Positions 7,783-16,233 of a stretch of DNA of 64,000 nt are shown here, piece by piece; the first letter of the stretch is position 1, and the number at the start of each line of letters is the position of its first letter. The translations under genes were made by a program, and so were the position numbers. The stretch spans positions 372,001-436,000 of the forward strand of contig NZ_QFWJ01000002.1 of assembly GCF_003336805.1 (NCBI RefSeq), read 5' to 3'. The stretch is from Marinospirillum perlucidum. GTDB taxonomy: Bacteria > Pseudomonadota > Gammaproteobacteria > Pseudomonadales > Halomonadaceae. The notes under the pieces are model-generated. The model ran no database searches. It was not told the origin of the DNA and worked only from the letters and a program-made list of their open reading frames with translations.

Positions 7783-9459
7783 ATGAGAATTTCATTTAAA
7801 GACTGGGTAAAAAGCGGCTCCCCCTGGATCTGGCTGAATGCCGGTGCTGTCGCCATCAGTGTGATGCTGGTTCTGGGTCTGGTCGCCATCATTGCTGTAC
7901 GTGGTCTGGCCCACTTCTGGCCAGCCGAGCTGCAGGAGTCTCTGGCAACCGACCTTCAAGGCCAGCAGCGCATGCAACTGGGTGAAGTGGTCGAGGTTGA
8001 ACAGGTCACCGCAGAACAGCTGCGCGGTGCGGGTTATGAAGTCCATGCCGATAGTGATTTTCTGAATCGCCAGCTGATGAAGGTGGGCAACCGGGATATC
8101 TACGGCTTTGACTTCCGCTGGGTACTACAGCGTGATCTGCAGGATATCTCCTATCCGCCTTATGCCGTGGCTATGGAAAGACGTGAGTGGGGTAACTTCT
8201 ATGGTTACCTGCTGGGCATCACCGAAAATGGCGAACTGCTGGGTGAACAGGAGCGTGGCGAAAACCACCTCTGGGAAGAAGCCCAGAAACGTATCGACCG
8301 GGCCGTGGATATCTACTGGGAAATCCACGCTCTGGAGAAGCAGGACATCGGTGCCATCAACTATGAGTTGGAACAGCTGCGTCTGGAAGAAAGACGCCTG
8401 GAACTGGAAGGTGAAGACACGCCCGAAAACCTGGCTCGTCTGGAAGCAGAGAGGCAGAAATGGGACCAGGAATACCAGGCCCTGCTGCAGCGTTTGAATG
8501 CACTGAATGAAGACTTTTCCCGTGACTCCTTCCTGATGGAAACCACGGATGGCTACAAGCTGGAAATCGGTTTGGAAGAAGTGGTTCGGGCCTATCAGCC
8601 CAACAACATGAACCTCTTCCAGCAAATTGGTCACTATTTTGACAAGGTGTGGGAGTTTGTCTCCGAAGACCCGCGTGAAGCCAATACCGAAGGCGGTATC
8701 TTCCCGGCCATTTTCGGTACCGTGCTGATGGTTCTGATCATGTCGGTGATCGTGACGCCTTTCGGTGTCATGGCTGCGGTCTACCTGCGCGAATATGCCA
8801 AACAGGGCTTTTTGACCCGCACCATTCGTATCGCCGTTAACAACCTGGCCGGTGTCCCCTCGATTGTTTACGGGGTGTTTGGTCTGGGCTTCTTTGTCTA
8901 CTTCGTGGGTGGCAACCTGGATGAAATCTTTTATCCAGAAGCCCTGCCAGCTCCTACTTTCGGTACACCGGGCCTGATGTGGGCCTCCCTGACCCTGGCT
9001 CTGCTGACTCTACCGGTGGTGATCGTTGCGACTGAAGAAGGGCTGTCGCGGATTCCCCGCTCGGTGCGTGAAGGTTCCCTGGCCCTGGGTGCCACCAAGG
9101 CGGAAACCCTCTGGCGCGTGGTTCTACCCATGGCCAGCCCGGCGATGATGACGGGTGTGATCCTGGCAGTGGCACGTGCTGCCGGTGAGGTGGCTCCCCT
9201 GATGCTGGTGGGTGTGGTCAAGCTGGCCCCCAACCTGCCGCTGGATGGCAATGCGCCCTTCCTGCACCTGGATCGCCAGTTTATGCACCTGGGCTTTCAT
9301 ATCTACGATGTCGGCTTCCAGAGCCCCAACGTGGAAGCTGCTCGCCCTCTGGTTTATGCCACGGCCTTGATGCTGGTGGCTGTGATTGCCAGTCTTAACC
9401 TGGCAGCTATCGCAATCCGTAATCGCCTGCGGGAAAAATTCCGCGCCCTGGACATGTAA
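7783..9459 (+). CDS. pstA: PstA phosphate permease subunit, long form
   Basis: Second permease subunit, 558 aa against about 300 in E. coli. A first helix (residues 17-40) is followed by a periplasmic insertion of about 260 residues that is charged and coiled-coil-like in its middle (ELEQLRLEERRLELEGED), then the MetI permease domain with the EAA loop SVREGSLALGATKAETLW and VVLPMASPAM. The insertion, together with that of PstC, suggests a large periplasmic part of the transporter. Precedes pstB by 26 bp. Confidence 0.95.
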   Translation: MRISFKDWVKSGSPWIWLNAGAVAISVMLVLGLVAIIAVRGLAHFWPAELQESLATDLQGQQRMQLGEVVEVEQVTAEQLRGAGYEVHADSDFLNRQLMKVGNRDIYGFDFRWVLQRDLQDISYPPYAVAMERREWGNFYGYLLGITENGELLGEQERGENHLWEEAQKRIDRAVDIYWEIHALEKQDIGAINYELEQLRLEERRLELEGEDTPENLARLEAERQKWDQEYQALLQRLNALNEDFSRDSFLMETTDGYKLEIGLEEVVRAYQPNNMNLFQQIGHYFDKVWEFVSEDPREANTEGGIFPAIFGTVLMVLIMSVIVTPFGVMAAVYLREYAKQGFLTRTIRIAVNNLAGVPSIVYGVFGLGFFVYFVGGNLDEIFYPEALPAPTFGTPGLMWASLTLALLTLPVVIVATEEGLSRIPRSVREGSLALGATKAETLWRVVLPMASPAMMTGVILAVARAAGEVAPLMLVGVVKLAPNLPLDGNAPFLHLDRQFMHLGFHIYDVGFQSPNVEAARPLVYATALMLVAVIASLNLAAIAIRNRLREKFRALDM

Positions 9460-9485
9460 TTGATCACTTTTTTTGAGGCTAAAGA

Positions 9486-10331
9486 ATGAACACTAGTGCA
9501 CAACCCCGTACCCATGGCATGAATATGGGCGACCTGAACCGGGACGCCGCTTCAGCGGAGTTGTCCCTGAGCCAGGAAACCCCCTGTATCTCCACCCGGG
9601 ACATGAGCCTTTATTATGGTGAGTCCAAGGCGCTGAAAAACATCACCATGGATATTCCCAAGAACCGGGTGACTGCTTTTATCGGCCCTTCCGGTTGTGG
9701 TAAGTCCACGCTGCTGCGCTCTTTCAACCGCATGAACGACCTGATTGATGGTGTTAGCATCACCGGTGAAGTCAATATCGACGGTCAGAATATCTATGAC
9801 CGCCGGGTGGATGTAGCTGACCTGCGCCGCCGCGTAGGGATGGTTTTCCAGAAGCCCAATCCCTTCCCCAAATCCATTTACGAGAATGTGGCCTATGGTC
9901 TGAGAATCCAGGGCATTAACAACCGCCGTATTCTCGACGAAGCTGTGGAGTGGGCCCTGAAATCAGCCGCCATCTGGGATGAAACCAAGGATCGTCTGCA
10001 CGAATCCGCCCTGGGCATGTCCGGTGGTCAGCAACAGCGTCTGGTCATTGCCCGTACCATTGCGGTCAAACCGGAAATTCTCCTCTTGGACGAACCGGCT
10101 TCGGCCCTGGACCCCATCTCCACGCTGAAGATTGAAGAGCTGATTCACGATCTCAAGGATCGCTTCAGTATCGTCATCGTGACCCACAACATGCAGCAGG
10201 CGGCTCGTGTCTCCGATTACACCGCCTTTATGTACCTGGGTGAGCTGATTGAATACGACAATACCGACACCCTCTTTACCAACCCCAGCAAGAAGCAGAC
10301 TGAAGATTATATTACCGGTCGCTACGGCTAA
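9486..10331 (+). CDS. pstB: PstB phosphate importer ATPase
   Basis: Cytoplasmic ABC ATPase driving PstCA, 281 aa with about 25 extra N-terminal residues. Walker [11 protein letters not shown]-loop VFQKPNPFP, signature MSGGQQQRL, Walker [13 protein letters not shown] and the switch histidine in VTHNMQQA are all intact. [16 protein letters not shown] is typical of PstB. Also part of the PstSCAB-PhoU-PhoR signalling complex. Confidence 0.97.
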   Translation: MNTSAQPRTHGMNMGDLNRDAASAELSLSQETPCISTRDMSLYYGESKALKNITMDIPKNRVTAFIGPSGCGKSTLLRSFNRMNDLIDGVSITGEVNIDGQNIYDRRVDVADLRRRVGMVFQKPNPFPKSIYENVAYGLRIQGINNRRILDEAVEWALKSAAIWDETKDRLHESALGMSGGQQQRLVIARTIAVKPEILLLDEPASALDPISTLKIEELIHDLKDRFSIVIVTHNMQQAARVSDYTAFMYLGELIEYDNTDTLFTNPSKKQTEDYITGRYG

Positions 10332-10351
10332 GCCGGGAGGGGTCAACCCGT

Positions 10352-10378
10352 GGGAAACCGGCGCGGGCCGGCTTTCCC
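10352..10378. other. GC-rich hairpin between pstB and phoU
   Basis: GGGAAACCGGC / GCCGGCTTTCCC pair as a 11-12 bp stem with one bulge and a GCGG loop. There is no T tract. Likely a transcript-stabilising or attenuating hairpin or a REP-like element; no second copy was noticed in this window. Confidence 0.5.
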
Positions 10379-10410
10379 TGTTCAGCGTTCAATGAATAGA
10401 GATACTCGCC

Positions 10411-11193
10411 ATGAAAATCAGTCAGGAAACACATACATCGCATATTTCCCAGCGCTTTAACGAAGAGCTGGAAGAAATCCGCAGCCAGTTGCTGGAAATG
10501 GGTGGTCTGGTCGAACAACAGGTCAAGGATGCCGTTCACTCGCTGGTGGAAGGTGACACCCACTTGGCCAGCGAAGTGAAAAAGAAGGATAAAAAGGTCA
10601 ATCTGCTGCAAGTAGAAATTGACGAAGTCTGCACTCATATTCTGGCCCGTCGCCAGCCAGCAGCTTCCGACCTGCGCCTGGTGTTGGCGGTCATTCGTGC
10701 CACCTCCGATCTGGAGCGTATCGGTGATGAAGCCAGCAAAATTGCCAAGGCTACCCTGCGTCTGGCCGAGGAAGGCAGCTCACCGCGCGGCTATATCGAA
10801 GCCCGTCATCTGGGCAGCCATGTTCGCCAGATGGTGCAGGATGCCCTCAATGCCTTTGCCCGCTTTGATACTGCCCAGGCTCTGGCTGTTCTGCGTGAAG
10901 ATGATACCGTGGATCTGGAATATCGCTCGGCCACGCGTGCGCTGATTACCTTCATGATGGAAGATCCGCGTTCCATCTCCCAGGTGATGAACATCATGTG
11001 GGTACTGCGTTCTCTGGAGCGGGTGGGCGACCACGCCAGCAACCTGGCGGAATACGTGATCTACCTGGTTGAAGGTGAAGACGTGCGCTACACCAAGCCG
11101 GAGAAAATCGAAAAGGTAGTCATGCATCAGGACGAGCTGGAGCCACCCCAGTTGGGCCAGTCTTCAGAAGATGAAGGTGAATCCAAGGAATAA
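10411..11193 (+). CDS. phoU: PhoU phosphate-signalling regulator
   Basis: Cytoplasmic protein of two tandem three-helix PhoU domains, 260 aa. It links the Pst importer to PhoR and holds the kinase down when phosphate is plentiful. Metal-binding repeats appear as RATSDLERIGDEASKIA and RSLERVGDHASNLAEYV, one per domain. The C-terminal tail after about residue 235 is acidic and probably unstructured. Last gene of the pst operon, closed by the hairpin at 11208-11247. Confidence 0.96.
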   Translation: MKISQETHTSHISQRFNEELEEIRSQLLEMGGLVEQQVKDAVHSLVEGDTHLASEVKKKDKKVNLLQVEIDEVCTHILARRQPAASDLRLVLAVIRATSDLERIGDEASKIAKATLRLAEEGSSPRGYIEARHLGSHVRQMVQDALNAFARFDTAQALAVLREDDTVDLEYRSATRALITFMMEDPRSISQVMNIMWVLRSLERVGDHASNLAEYVIYLVEGEDVRYTKPEKIEKVVMHQDELEPPQLGQSSEDEGESKE

Positions 11194-11207
11194 AAGCCCT
11201 TCCATAA

Positions 11208-11247
11208 AAGAACCCCCGGTGCTGGGCTACCAACACCGGGGGTTCTT
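11208..11247. terminator. Terminator between phoU and the convergent secreted-protein gene
   Basis: Perfect 14-bp stem (arms 11208-11221 and 11234-11247) with a 12-nt loop. The plus side lacks a T run, but the minus strand continues TTCTTTTATGG, so it may serve both genes. Confidence 0.8.
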
Positions 11248-11280
11248 GGGTCATGAGAACCTCTCAGTCTCTATGGAAAA

Positions 11281-11925
11281 TCAGCCTTCCCACTCATCCG
11301 TGGTGACGACTGATTCGGCCACCACCTGCATGGAATCGAGTATATCCTCGTCCATCCAGCCGGCCACGGAAACGCGATCACCCACTTCTATTTGCTGAAA
11401 ACCCTTGTCATCCAGCGGATCATAAGCCATGTCCGAAGTATCCACGGTAATACGCTGGATGCCGTTATCAATGGTAAATTCATTCACACCGGGTGAAACC
11501 TCGGTGACATTGCCGCTCAAGTTGATGGCCACGTTGGGCACAAAACGGGTCAGGTGAACGGCAGGAAGAACTTCTTCCTCGTCGGCACTATTGGCGTAAA
11601 AATAGCGACCCAGGGATTCGACATAAACACTGCTGGCTTCAATGGTATCTTCAACAGAGAAGTTATCATCCACTTCCCCGTAGACCGTCACTTCATCCCC
11701 TTCCATGAGTGCCTGGGCTTCCTGGTCAATCCACGACCAGTCATCCATTTCCACGGTTATCTGGCCTTGGCCATAATCGAGCAGAAAGCTGCTGGGCGCG
11801 GTTTCTACCGCCGTTCCCTTGATAGAGATCCAGGAATCATCGGGCATGACCTTGGGGTTGGGCGTGGCCAGCGCCAGGCCGGGCAGGGCGGTTAGTAGAG
11901 CGGTAGCGATCAGCGTGCGTTTCAT
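11281..11925 (-). CDS. Secreted protein with two OB-fold-like repeats, unknown function
   Basis: 214 aa from the ATG at 11925, chosen because it has a near-perfect AAGGAGGT 7 bases upstream and gives a clean signal peptide (MKRTLIATALLTALPGLALA). The mature part shows two similar beta-rich units: WISIKGTAVETAPSSFLLDY through DEVTVYGEVDD, and INLSGNVTEVSPGVNEFTI through GDRVSVAGWMD. Such V-G-x-V patterns resemble small OB folds of the DUF5666/BOF kind, but I do not recognise a named family. Strongly acidic. Probably periplasmic; no functional context beyond convergence with phoU. Confidence 0.6.
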   Translation of the reverse strand: MKRTLIATALLTALPGLALATPNPKVMPDDSWISIKGTAVETAPSSFLLDYGQGQITVEMDDWSWIDQEAQALMEGDEVTVYGEVDDNFSVEDTIEASSVYVESLGRYFYANSADEEEVLPAVHLTRFVPNVAINLSGNVTEVSPGVNEFTIDNGIQRITVDTSDMAYDPLDDKGFQQIEVGDRVSVAGWMDEDILDSMQVVAESVVTTDEWEG

Positions 11926-11994
11926 GCATACCTCCTTGATTTTAAAACCAATGAGTTCGCTTGAAATGCTTGCTTTAGCCAAGTGGTTTTACCC

Positions 11995-12031
11995 TAGAAA
12001 ACACCTGCAGAGGCTGTCAAATCTGCAGGTG
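11995..12031 (-). terminator. Terminator of the peroxiredoxin gene
   Basis: On the minus strand CACCTGCAG, a 12-nt loop, then CTGCAGGTG and TTTTC. It begins 23 bp past the peroxiredoxin stop. The T tract is short. Confidence 0.65.
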
Positions 12032-12053
12032 AATCGGGGAGGGTAGGAGGAGG

Positions 12054-12542
12054 CTAGCCGGCCTTGTCCAGCTCTTCAAGGATGCTGTCGGCGCTGCTCT
12101 GGTCAACGCCCTTGGGGTCCACCTTGAGGGCTTCAACCCGACCATCATCGACGATCATGGCATAACGCTGACTACGCTTGCCCATCTGCATGGCGCTGAG
12201 ATCCTGGTCCAGCCCCAGGGTTGCAGCAAAATCACCCTGACCATCGGCCAGCATCAGAATATGCTCGGCATTCTGGGAGCGAGCCCAGGCATCGAGAACG
12301 AAAATATCATTCACGGCCGTGCAGATGATCTGATCCACGCCTCTGGCTTTGATCTCATCGGCCTTGACCACAAATCCTGGCAGGTGAGTCTGAGTGCAGC
12401 CGGGTGTAAAGGCACCGGGTACGGCAAAGAGGACGACGCGCTTGCCCGCGAAAAGATCACGCGTGGCTACTTTTTCAGGGCCTTCCTGGCCCATGATTTG
12501 AAGTTCCATATCAGGCAGGGAATCACCCAGTTGAATGCTCAT
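12054..12542 (-). CDS. Prx5-type peroxiredoxin
   Basis: 162-aa thiol peroxidase that reduces H2O2 and organic peroxides using glutathione or thioredoxin. The active-site segment PGAFTPGCTQTHLPGF places the peroxidatic cysteine at residue 49; a second cysteine occurs in IICTAVNDIFV. Length and FTPGCT motif match the Prx5/AhpE-like class. It stands alone on the minus strand. Expected in the cytoplasm. Confidence 0.93.
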   Translation of the reverse strand: MSIQLGDSLPDMELQIMGQEGPEKVATRDLFAGKRVVLFAVPGAFTPGCTQTHLPGFVVKADEIKARGVDQIICTAVNDIFVLDAWARSQNAEHILMLADGQGDFAATLGLDQDLSAMQMGKRSQRYAMIVDDGRVEALKVDPKGVDQSSADSILEELDKAG

Positions 12543-12602
12543 GCAGGCCTCCTTAAAAGTTGACTGCTTTAGTCGGAAATCACCTTGCAGCCTAGCAGAT
12601 GA

Positions 12603-14564
12603 TCAGGCTTCTGCCAGGACTTTGCGAACCCAGTCAATTCTTTGGCTGACATCCTTGTGCAGGCTTTCTATCTTGTGCACTGCCTGTTGGGCGCCTTCTT
12701 CCATTTCCTTCATGTCCTGACTGAAGCCATCCACCTGGTGATGCTGACGGCTGGAAAGCTGCTTGCCTTCACTGGCGATCAGGGAAACCCGGCTGGAGCG
12801 TTCACTCAGATCGCGGGCACTGGCTTGCATTTCCAGGGCCAGATCCTTCTGGTAGCGGGTGGCATTACTGACCCCCTCGATTTGCCGACTCAGGCGATCC
12901 GTGGTTTTTTGCAGGGCTTCCAGCAGATGGGTGGAATGGCTGACCGCCCCCTGAGTTTTCTGGGACAGCTGGCGCACTTCATCGGCAACCACGGCAAAGC
13001 CTCGTCCCTGTTCCCCGGCACGGGCGGCCTCTATGGCAGCGTTGAGGGCGAGCAGGTTGGTCTGGTCGGAGATGCTGCTGACTTCTTCCAGAATCAGCAT
13101 GACTTCCTCGACCGCCTTGACCAGATCACTGAGTGCGGTTTGGCCTTCGCTAATATCCGCCAGGGCCTGGTCACCGGCTTCAGCCACCTTTTGCGCGCTG
13201 GTTTCACTGGTCTGCATCATGCCCGCCGCCTCACTGGCAAAATCATGCATGCTGGTGGAGTTACCGTTCACCTCTTCGGCCAGGGCTTTAAGGGTCCGGC
13301 TGAATTCACCCGAGGCTTCCAACTGCTGGCGGGTTTGCAGAAAGTGGCTGCCCATCTGCTCGAAACTGGCCAAGACAGCCTCCAGAGTGGCATTCACTTC
13401 TTCCAGTTGGTGATTTTTCTGTTTCTCTTTTTTCTGCATCCCGGCGATCAGCTGATTAAAGCGCTTGGCGATGCGTCCCAGCTCCGTCTTGTCGGCTTCC
13501 ATATCCACGGGTTGCAGCTGTCCCTGTTTGACCAGTCCGGTCAGGGCTGTTTCCAGTTTCTTCAGCTTGAGCAGCACCACCCGACGCTGAAAGTAATAAA
13601 GCAGCAGGGCCATGGCCAGCAGGGCCAGTGCAAAGGCAAAAAAGAGACGTTTGACCCAGCCCTCTACCCGGCTCTTTTCGGCATAAACCGCCTGTTGGCC
13701 CTGATCGATGGCTGTTTCCAAATCATCAATCAGCTGGTTGACGGCATTGAGGCTGGCGGTACGATCCTGGCGTCCCTGGCGGGATCTTTCCAGCTCCGAT
13801 GGATAGCGGTTGTGTAGATAGCTCAGCTGGTGAGTAATGGCATCGGCAGTTTCTTCGGCGTCTTCATTGCTGGTTTGGGTATCCCAACCCATCATGGCCG
13901 CCATGGGGTCTTCTTCCTGTTCCGGGTAGATGCCTACCCGGGGTAGCTGGCTCAACTGGTCCAGGGCTTCCTGCTGGCTATCCCTGGCAGCCTGGAGTTG
14001 TTCCAGATAGTGCTCTTCACCGGAATGCCAGTAGCGTTCGCGGTAGGTTTTGATGCGACTGAGCTGATGGTAGAGGCTGCTGGCTACCTGCTGGTATTCA
14101 TAGCCGCGCTCGGGATTCTGCTGGAAGGCCTGACGGGCGTAATCCTGCAGGCGCTGAAGCTCGGCCAGCATTTCCCGCTCATTCTGATAAAGCAGCGCCT
14201 GGGCATCACCGGCCAGCTTGCCTGCACCACGATAGTCATGGGTCAAGCCTTGCAACAAAGCCTGAGTGGGTTGCTGCAGGTTGTCGGCCAGTTCCTGGCT
14301 GGGTAATTCGGGGAGTACCTGGGTCTGGATTTGTTCCAGATCCTGAACTGCGGCATGCAGCTGTGAAGCATCTCCGCTGTCCAGGTAGGTTTGTATTTTT
14401 CCGCGTAGATCCACGGCCACCTGGCGATGCAATCCTGAATAATCCAGCGTGGTGATAAAAGACTGATGGAGTTGTCCCAAACCCCAATAGAGCGTGATAG
14501 CAAAGCCCAGAGCCAGTAACGCCAAGAGGCTGCTGGCAATCCGGGTAATGGTCACGATAGGCAT
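12603..14564 (-). CDS. Methyl-accepting chemotaxis protein
   Basis: 653-aa transmembrane chemoreceptor. TM1 spans about residues 8-30, a helical periplasmic sensor of about 270 residues follows, TM2 lies near 308-328 ([18 protein letters not shown]), then a HAMP region and a signalling domain whose hairpin tip is [20 protein letters not shown] and [15 protein letters not shown]. No C-terminal CheR/CheB docking pentapeptide was seen. It sits between phoU and phoB-phoR and has a Pho-box-like site upstream (14614-14631), so phosphate starvation may control it; the ligand is unknown. Confidence 0.93.
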   Translation of the reverse strand: MPIVTITRIASSLLALLALGFAITLYWGLGQLHQSFITTLDYSGLHRQVAVDLRGKIQTYLDSGDASQLHAAVQDLEQIQTQVLPELPSQELADNLQQPTQALLQGLTHDYRGAGKLAGDAQALLYQNEREMLAELQRLQDYARQAFQQNPERGYEYQQVASSLYHQLSRIKTYRERYWHSGEEHYLEQLQAARDSQQEALDQLSQLPRVGIYPEQEEDPMAAMMGWDTQTSNEDAEETADAITHQLSYLHNRYPSELERSRQGRQDRTASLNAVNQLIDDLETAIDQGQQAVYAEKSRVEGWVKRLFFAFALALLAMALLLYYFQRRVVLLKLKKLETALTGLVKQGQLQPVDMEADKTELGRIAKRFNQLIAGMQKKEKQKNHQLEEVNATLEAVLASFEQMGSHFLQTRQQLEASGEFSRTLKALAEEVNGNSTSMHDFASEAAGMMQTSETSAQKVAEAGDQALADISEGQTALSDLVKAVEEVMLILEEVSSISDQTNLLALNAAIEAARAGEQGRGFAVVADEVRQLSQKTQGAVSHSTHLLEALQKTTDRLSRQIEGVSNATRYQKDLALEMQASARDLSERSSRVSLIASEGKQLSSRQHHQVDGFSQDMKEMEEGAQQAVHKIESLHKDVSQRIDWVRKVLAEA

Positions 14565-14597
14565 AAATTCAAGCTCCGCTCATTAGGTATAAGCGGG

Positions 14598-14631
14598 AGG
14601 TTATGGCATTAATGTGACATTCATGTGACGT
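14598..14631 (-). promoter_or_regulatory. Pho-box-like site upstream of the chemoreceptor gene
   Basis: On the minus strand ACGTCACATGAATGTCAC (14631-14614) gives half sites ACGTCAC (5/7) and ATGTCAC (6/7) of CTGTCAY in exact 11-bp register. Ten bases on is TAACCT (14603-14598), the same spacing as at phoB and pstS. It lies 50 bp upstream of the start codon. Matches are weaker than for phoB. Confidence 0.5.
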
Positions 14632-14635
14632 AGAT

Positions 14636-14664
14636 CAATAAAAAAAGCCCCAGTCCCTGGGGCT
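14636..14664 (-). terminator. Terminator of the duplicated-repeat lipoprotein gene
   Basis: AGCCCCAG - 3-nt loop - CTGGGGCT (14646-14664), followed on the minus strand by TTTTTT. It ends the 14700-15239 gene before the chemoreceptor promoter. Confidence 0.88.
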
Positions 14665-14699
14665 AAAAAGAGAGGCGTGAATCGACGAAAAAGGCAGTA

Positions 14700-15239
14700 T
14701 TACTGGGCGTTTAGCGTCTGATACTGCTGAATCAGCGCATCTGCAGGCGTGCCCTTGTTGTCACCGTTCTGAATAAAGACCAGGGTTTCACCTTCGGGGC
14801 CTTCGGCAATGCGGTTAACATGGTAGGTGGGTTCGCCGGTACGGGCAGAGTGAAACTCTTCCAGGCTGTCGGCGATGTAAATACGGTGGTCGCGTTGCAG
14901 CTGACCGTAGAAGTCGCCGTCATAATCGGCTGAACCATCATAGACCTGGATAAAATCGATTTCGCGTTGCTTGGCTTGATCCTTGCTCAGACCAAAGACC
15001 AGGGTCTGACCGTCAGGACCGGCACCAATCCGGTTAAGGTGGTAGGGCGGTTTGTTACCCATGACTGCAGCCTGATACCTGGCCACATCATCAAATACAT
15101 AGATGCGACCATCGTCAGCGTGGTATTCAAACAACTGAACCGCATCAGTGGAGGAAGAATCCGTGCCCTGGGTGGCACAGGCAGTCATTCCGGCAAGGGA
15201 AAGGGCCAGAAGACCCATTTTGAAAGTTTTGCTCAGCAT
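14700..15239 (-). CDS. Lipoprotein with an internal duplication, unknown function
   Basis: 179 aa. A short signal peptide ends in GMTAC, an acceptable lipobox, so Cys21 is probably lipidated. The rest is two copies of a roughly 60-residue unit: the first has GRIYVFDDVARYQAA, then PPYHLNRIGAGPDGQTLVFG; the second has HRIYIADSLEEFHSA, then PTYHVNRIAEGPEGETLVFI. I do not recognise a family name. It has its own terminator and divergent position from the response-regulator gene. Confidence 0.75.
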   Translation of the reverse strand: MLSKTFKMGLLALSLAGMTACATQGTDSSSTDAVQLFEYHADDGRIYVFDDVARYQAAVMGNKPPYHLNRIGAGPDGQTLVFGLSKDQAKQREIDFIQVYDGSADYDGDFYGQLQRDHRIYIADSLEEFHSARTGEPTYHVNRIAEGPEGETLVFIQNGDNKGTPADALIQQYQTLNAQ

Positions 15240-15417
15240 CTTGCTTTCCTGTCTGTAGAGTGGGTTTAAGCGTTAAGGTTTTGACCTGAAAGAAGAATAA
15301 GCAGGCAAGGTTGCAGAAAGGTGACTGTTTGGAGACGCTGGGATGACAAGGGAGTCAAGACAGCGTCATAAAAAGTCATTAACATGTATCTTATTTTCAA
15401 TTGAACTCTGGGTGACC

Positions 15418-16233
15418 ATGAAAAAAATTCGCCTCTTGACCGTGGACGATGACAAGTTCATCCGTAATCTGGTTCAGAAGACCCTAAAAACCGAGTATTC
15501 CAATTTTGATGTGCAGGAAGCCGACCATGGCCGTAGAGCCCAGGCCCTGATGCAAAAGCATTCCTATGATCTGGTGCTCTGTGACTGGGAAATGCCGGAA
15601 ATGAACGGCCTGGAACTACTGCAATGGGTGCGCTCCGAGGAAGAGCACAAGGATCAGCCCTTTATTCTGGTGACCAGCCTGGATAGCAAGGACAATGTAA
15701 TTCAGGCCGTCGAGGCGGGTGTGGATGACTATATCGCCAAGCCTTTTACCCCCGAGCAGTTGCTGGGCAAGGTGGTTAAGACGCTGGTTAAAAAAGGCCA
15801 CCTGACCCAGGAAGAAGCCGCCGCCATGAAACACCGGGAAAGAATTGCCGCTGCCGGTGGTGCAGAGCTGCTGGCAGGTGGACGCAGCCTGCCCAAGACC
15901 AAGAAAGTGGCCAAGGGCCCCAAGAGCAAAGGTCTTCTGGTCGCTGGTGAAGCCAGGGCGCCGGTCACGGTCAAGGATGTTAATCGCCGCGAAGCTCGCT
16001 TACTGGCCAAGCGCAGCGAGATACAGCCGGCCCTGGGTAGTCTGGTGCACGTCGGCTTGATGGGCGGGCCGGATGAACAGCCGCTCAAGGTCAGTCTGCG
16101 CGCCTTTGTTTCCGGACTGAAACTGGGCGAGCTGAATCCGCGCACCGACCAGCTACAAATCCGGGTCGTCTTTCTCAAGCAGGAAGGGGAAGTGGCCGAG
16201 CAATTCGAGCGGCTGCTTAATAGCCCGACCTAG
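15418..16233 (+). CDS. Response regulator with an uncharacterised C-terminal domain
   Basis: 271 aa from the ATG at 15418 (MKKIRLLTVDDDKFIRNLV). Residues 1-125 form a CheY-like receiver with acidic pocket D10-D12, phospho-acceptor Asp56 in LVLCDWEMPEMNG, Thr in ILVTSLDS and Lys in AKPFTPEQ. A charged linker (KTKKVAKGPKSKG) leads to about 100 residues I cannot assign; they are not an OmpR-type or GGDEF domain, and only faintly PilZ-like (RREARLLAKR). An upstream in-frame ATG at 15343 adds 25 residues foreign to receivers. No kinase lies directly beside it; its 3' end overlaps the convergent phoR by 4 bp. Confidence 0.8.
   Translation: MKKIRLLTVDDDKFIRNLVQKTLKTEYSNFDVQEADHGRRAQALMQKHSYDLVLCDWEMPEMNGLELLQWVRSEEEHKDQPFILVTSLDSKDNVIQAVEAGVDDYIAKPFTPEQLLGKVVKTLVKKGHLTQEEAAAMKHRERIAAAGGAELLAGGRSLPKTKKVAKGPKSKGLLVAGEARAPVTVKDVNRREARLLAKRSEIQPALGSLVHVGLMGGPDEQPLKVSLRAFVSGLKLGELNPRTDQLQIRVVFLKQEGEVAEQFERLLNSPT

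Noticed and set aside
15363..15380. Pho-box-like GTCAT repeats before the response regulator
   Set aside because: The two GTCAT motifs are 10 bp apart, not 11, and other half-site positions do not match.
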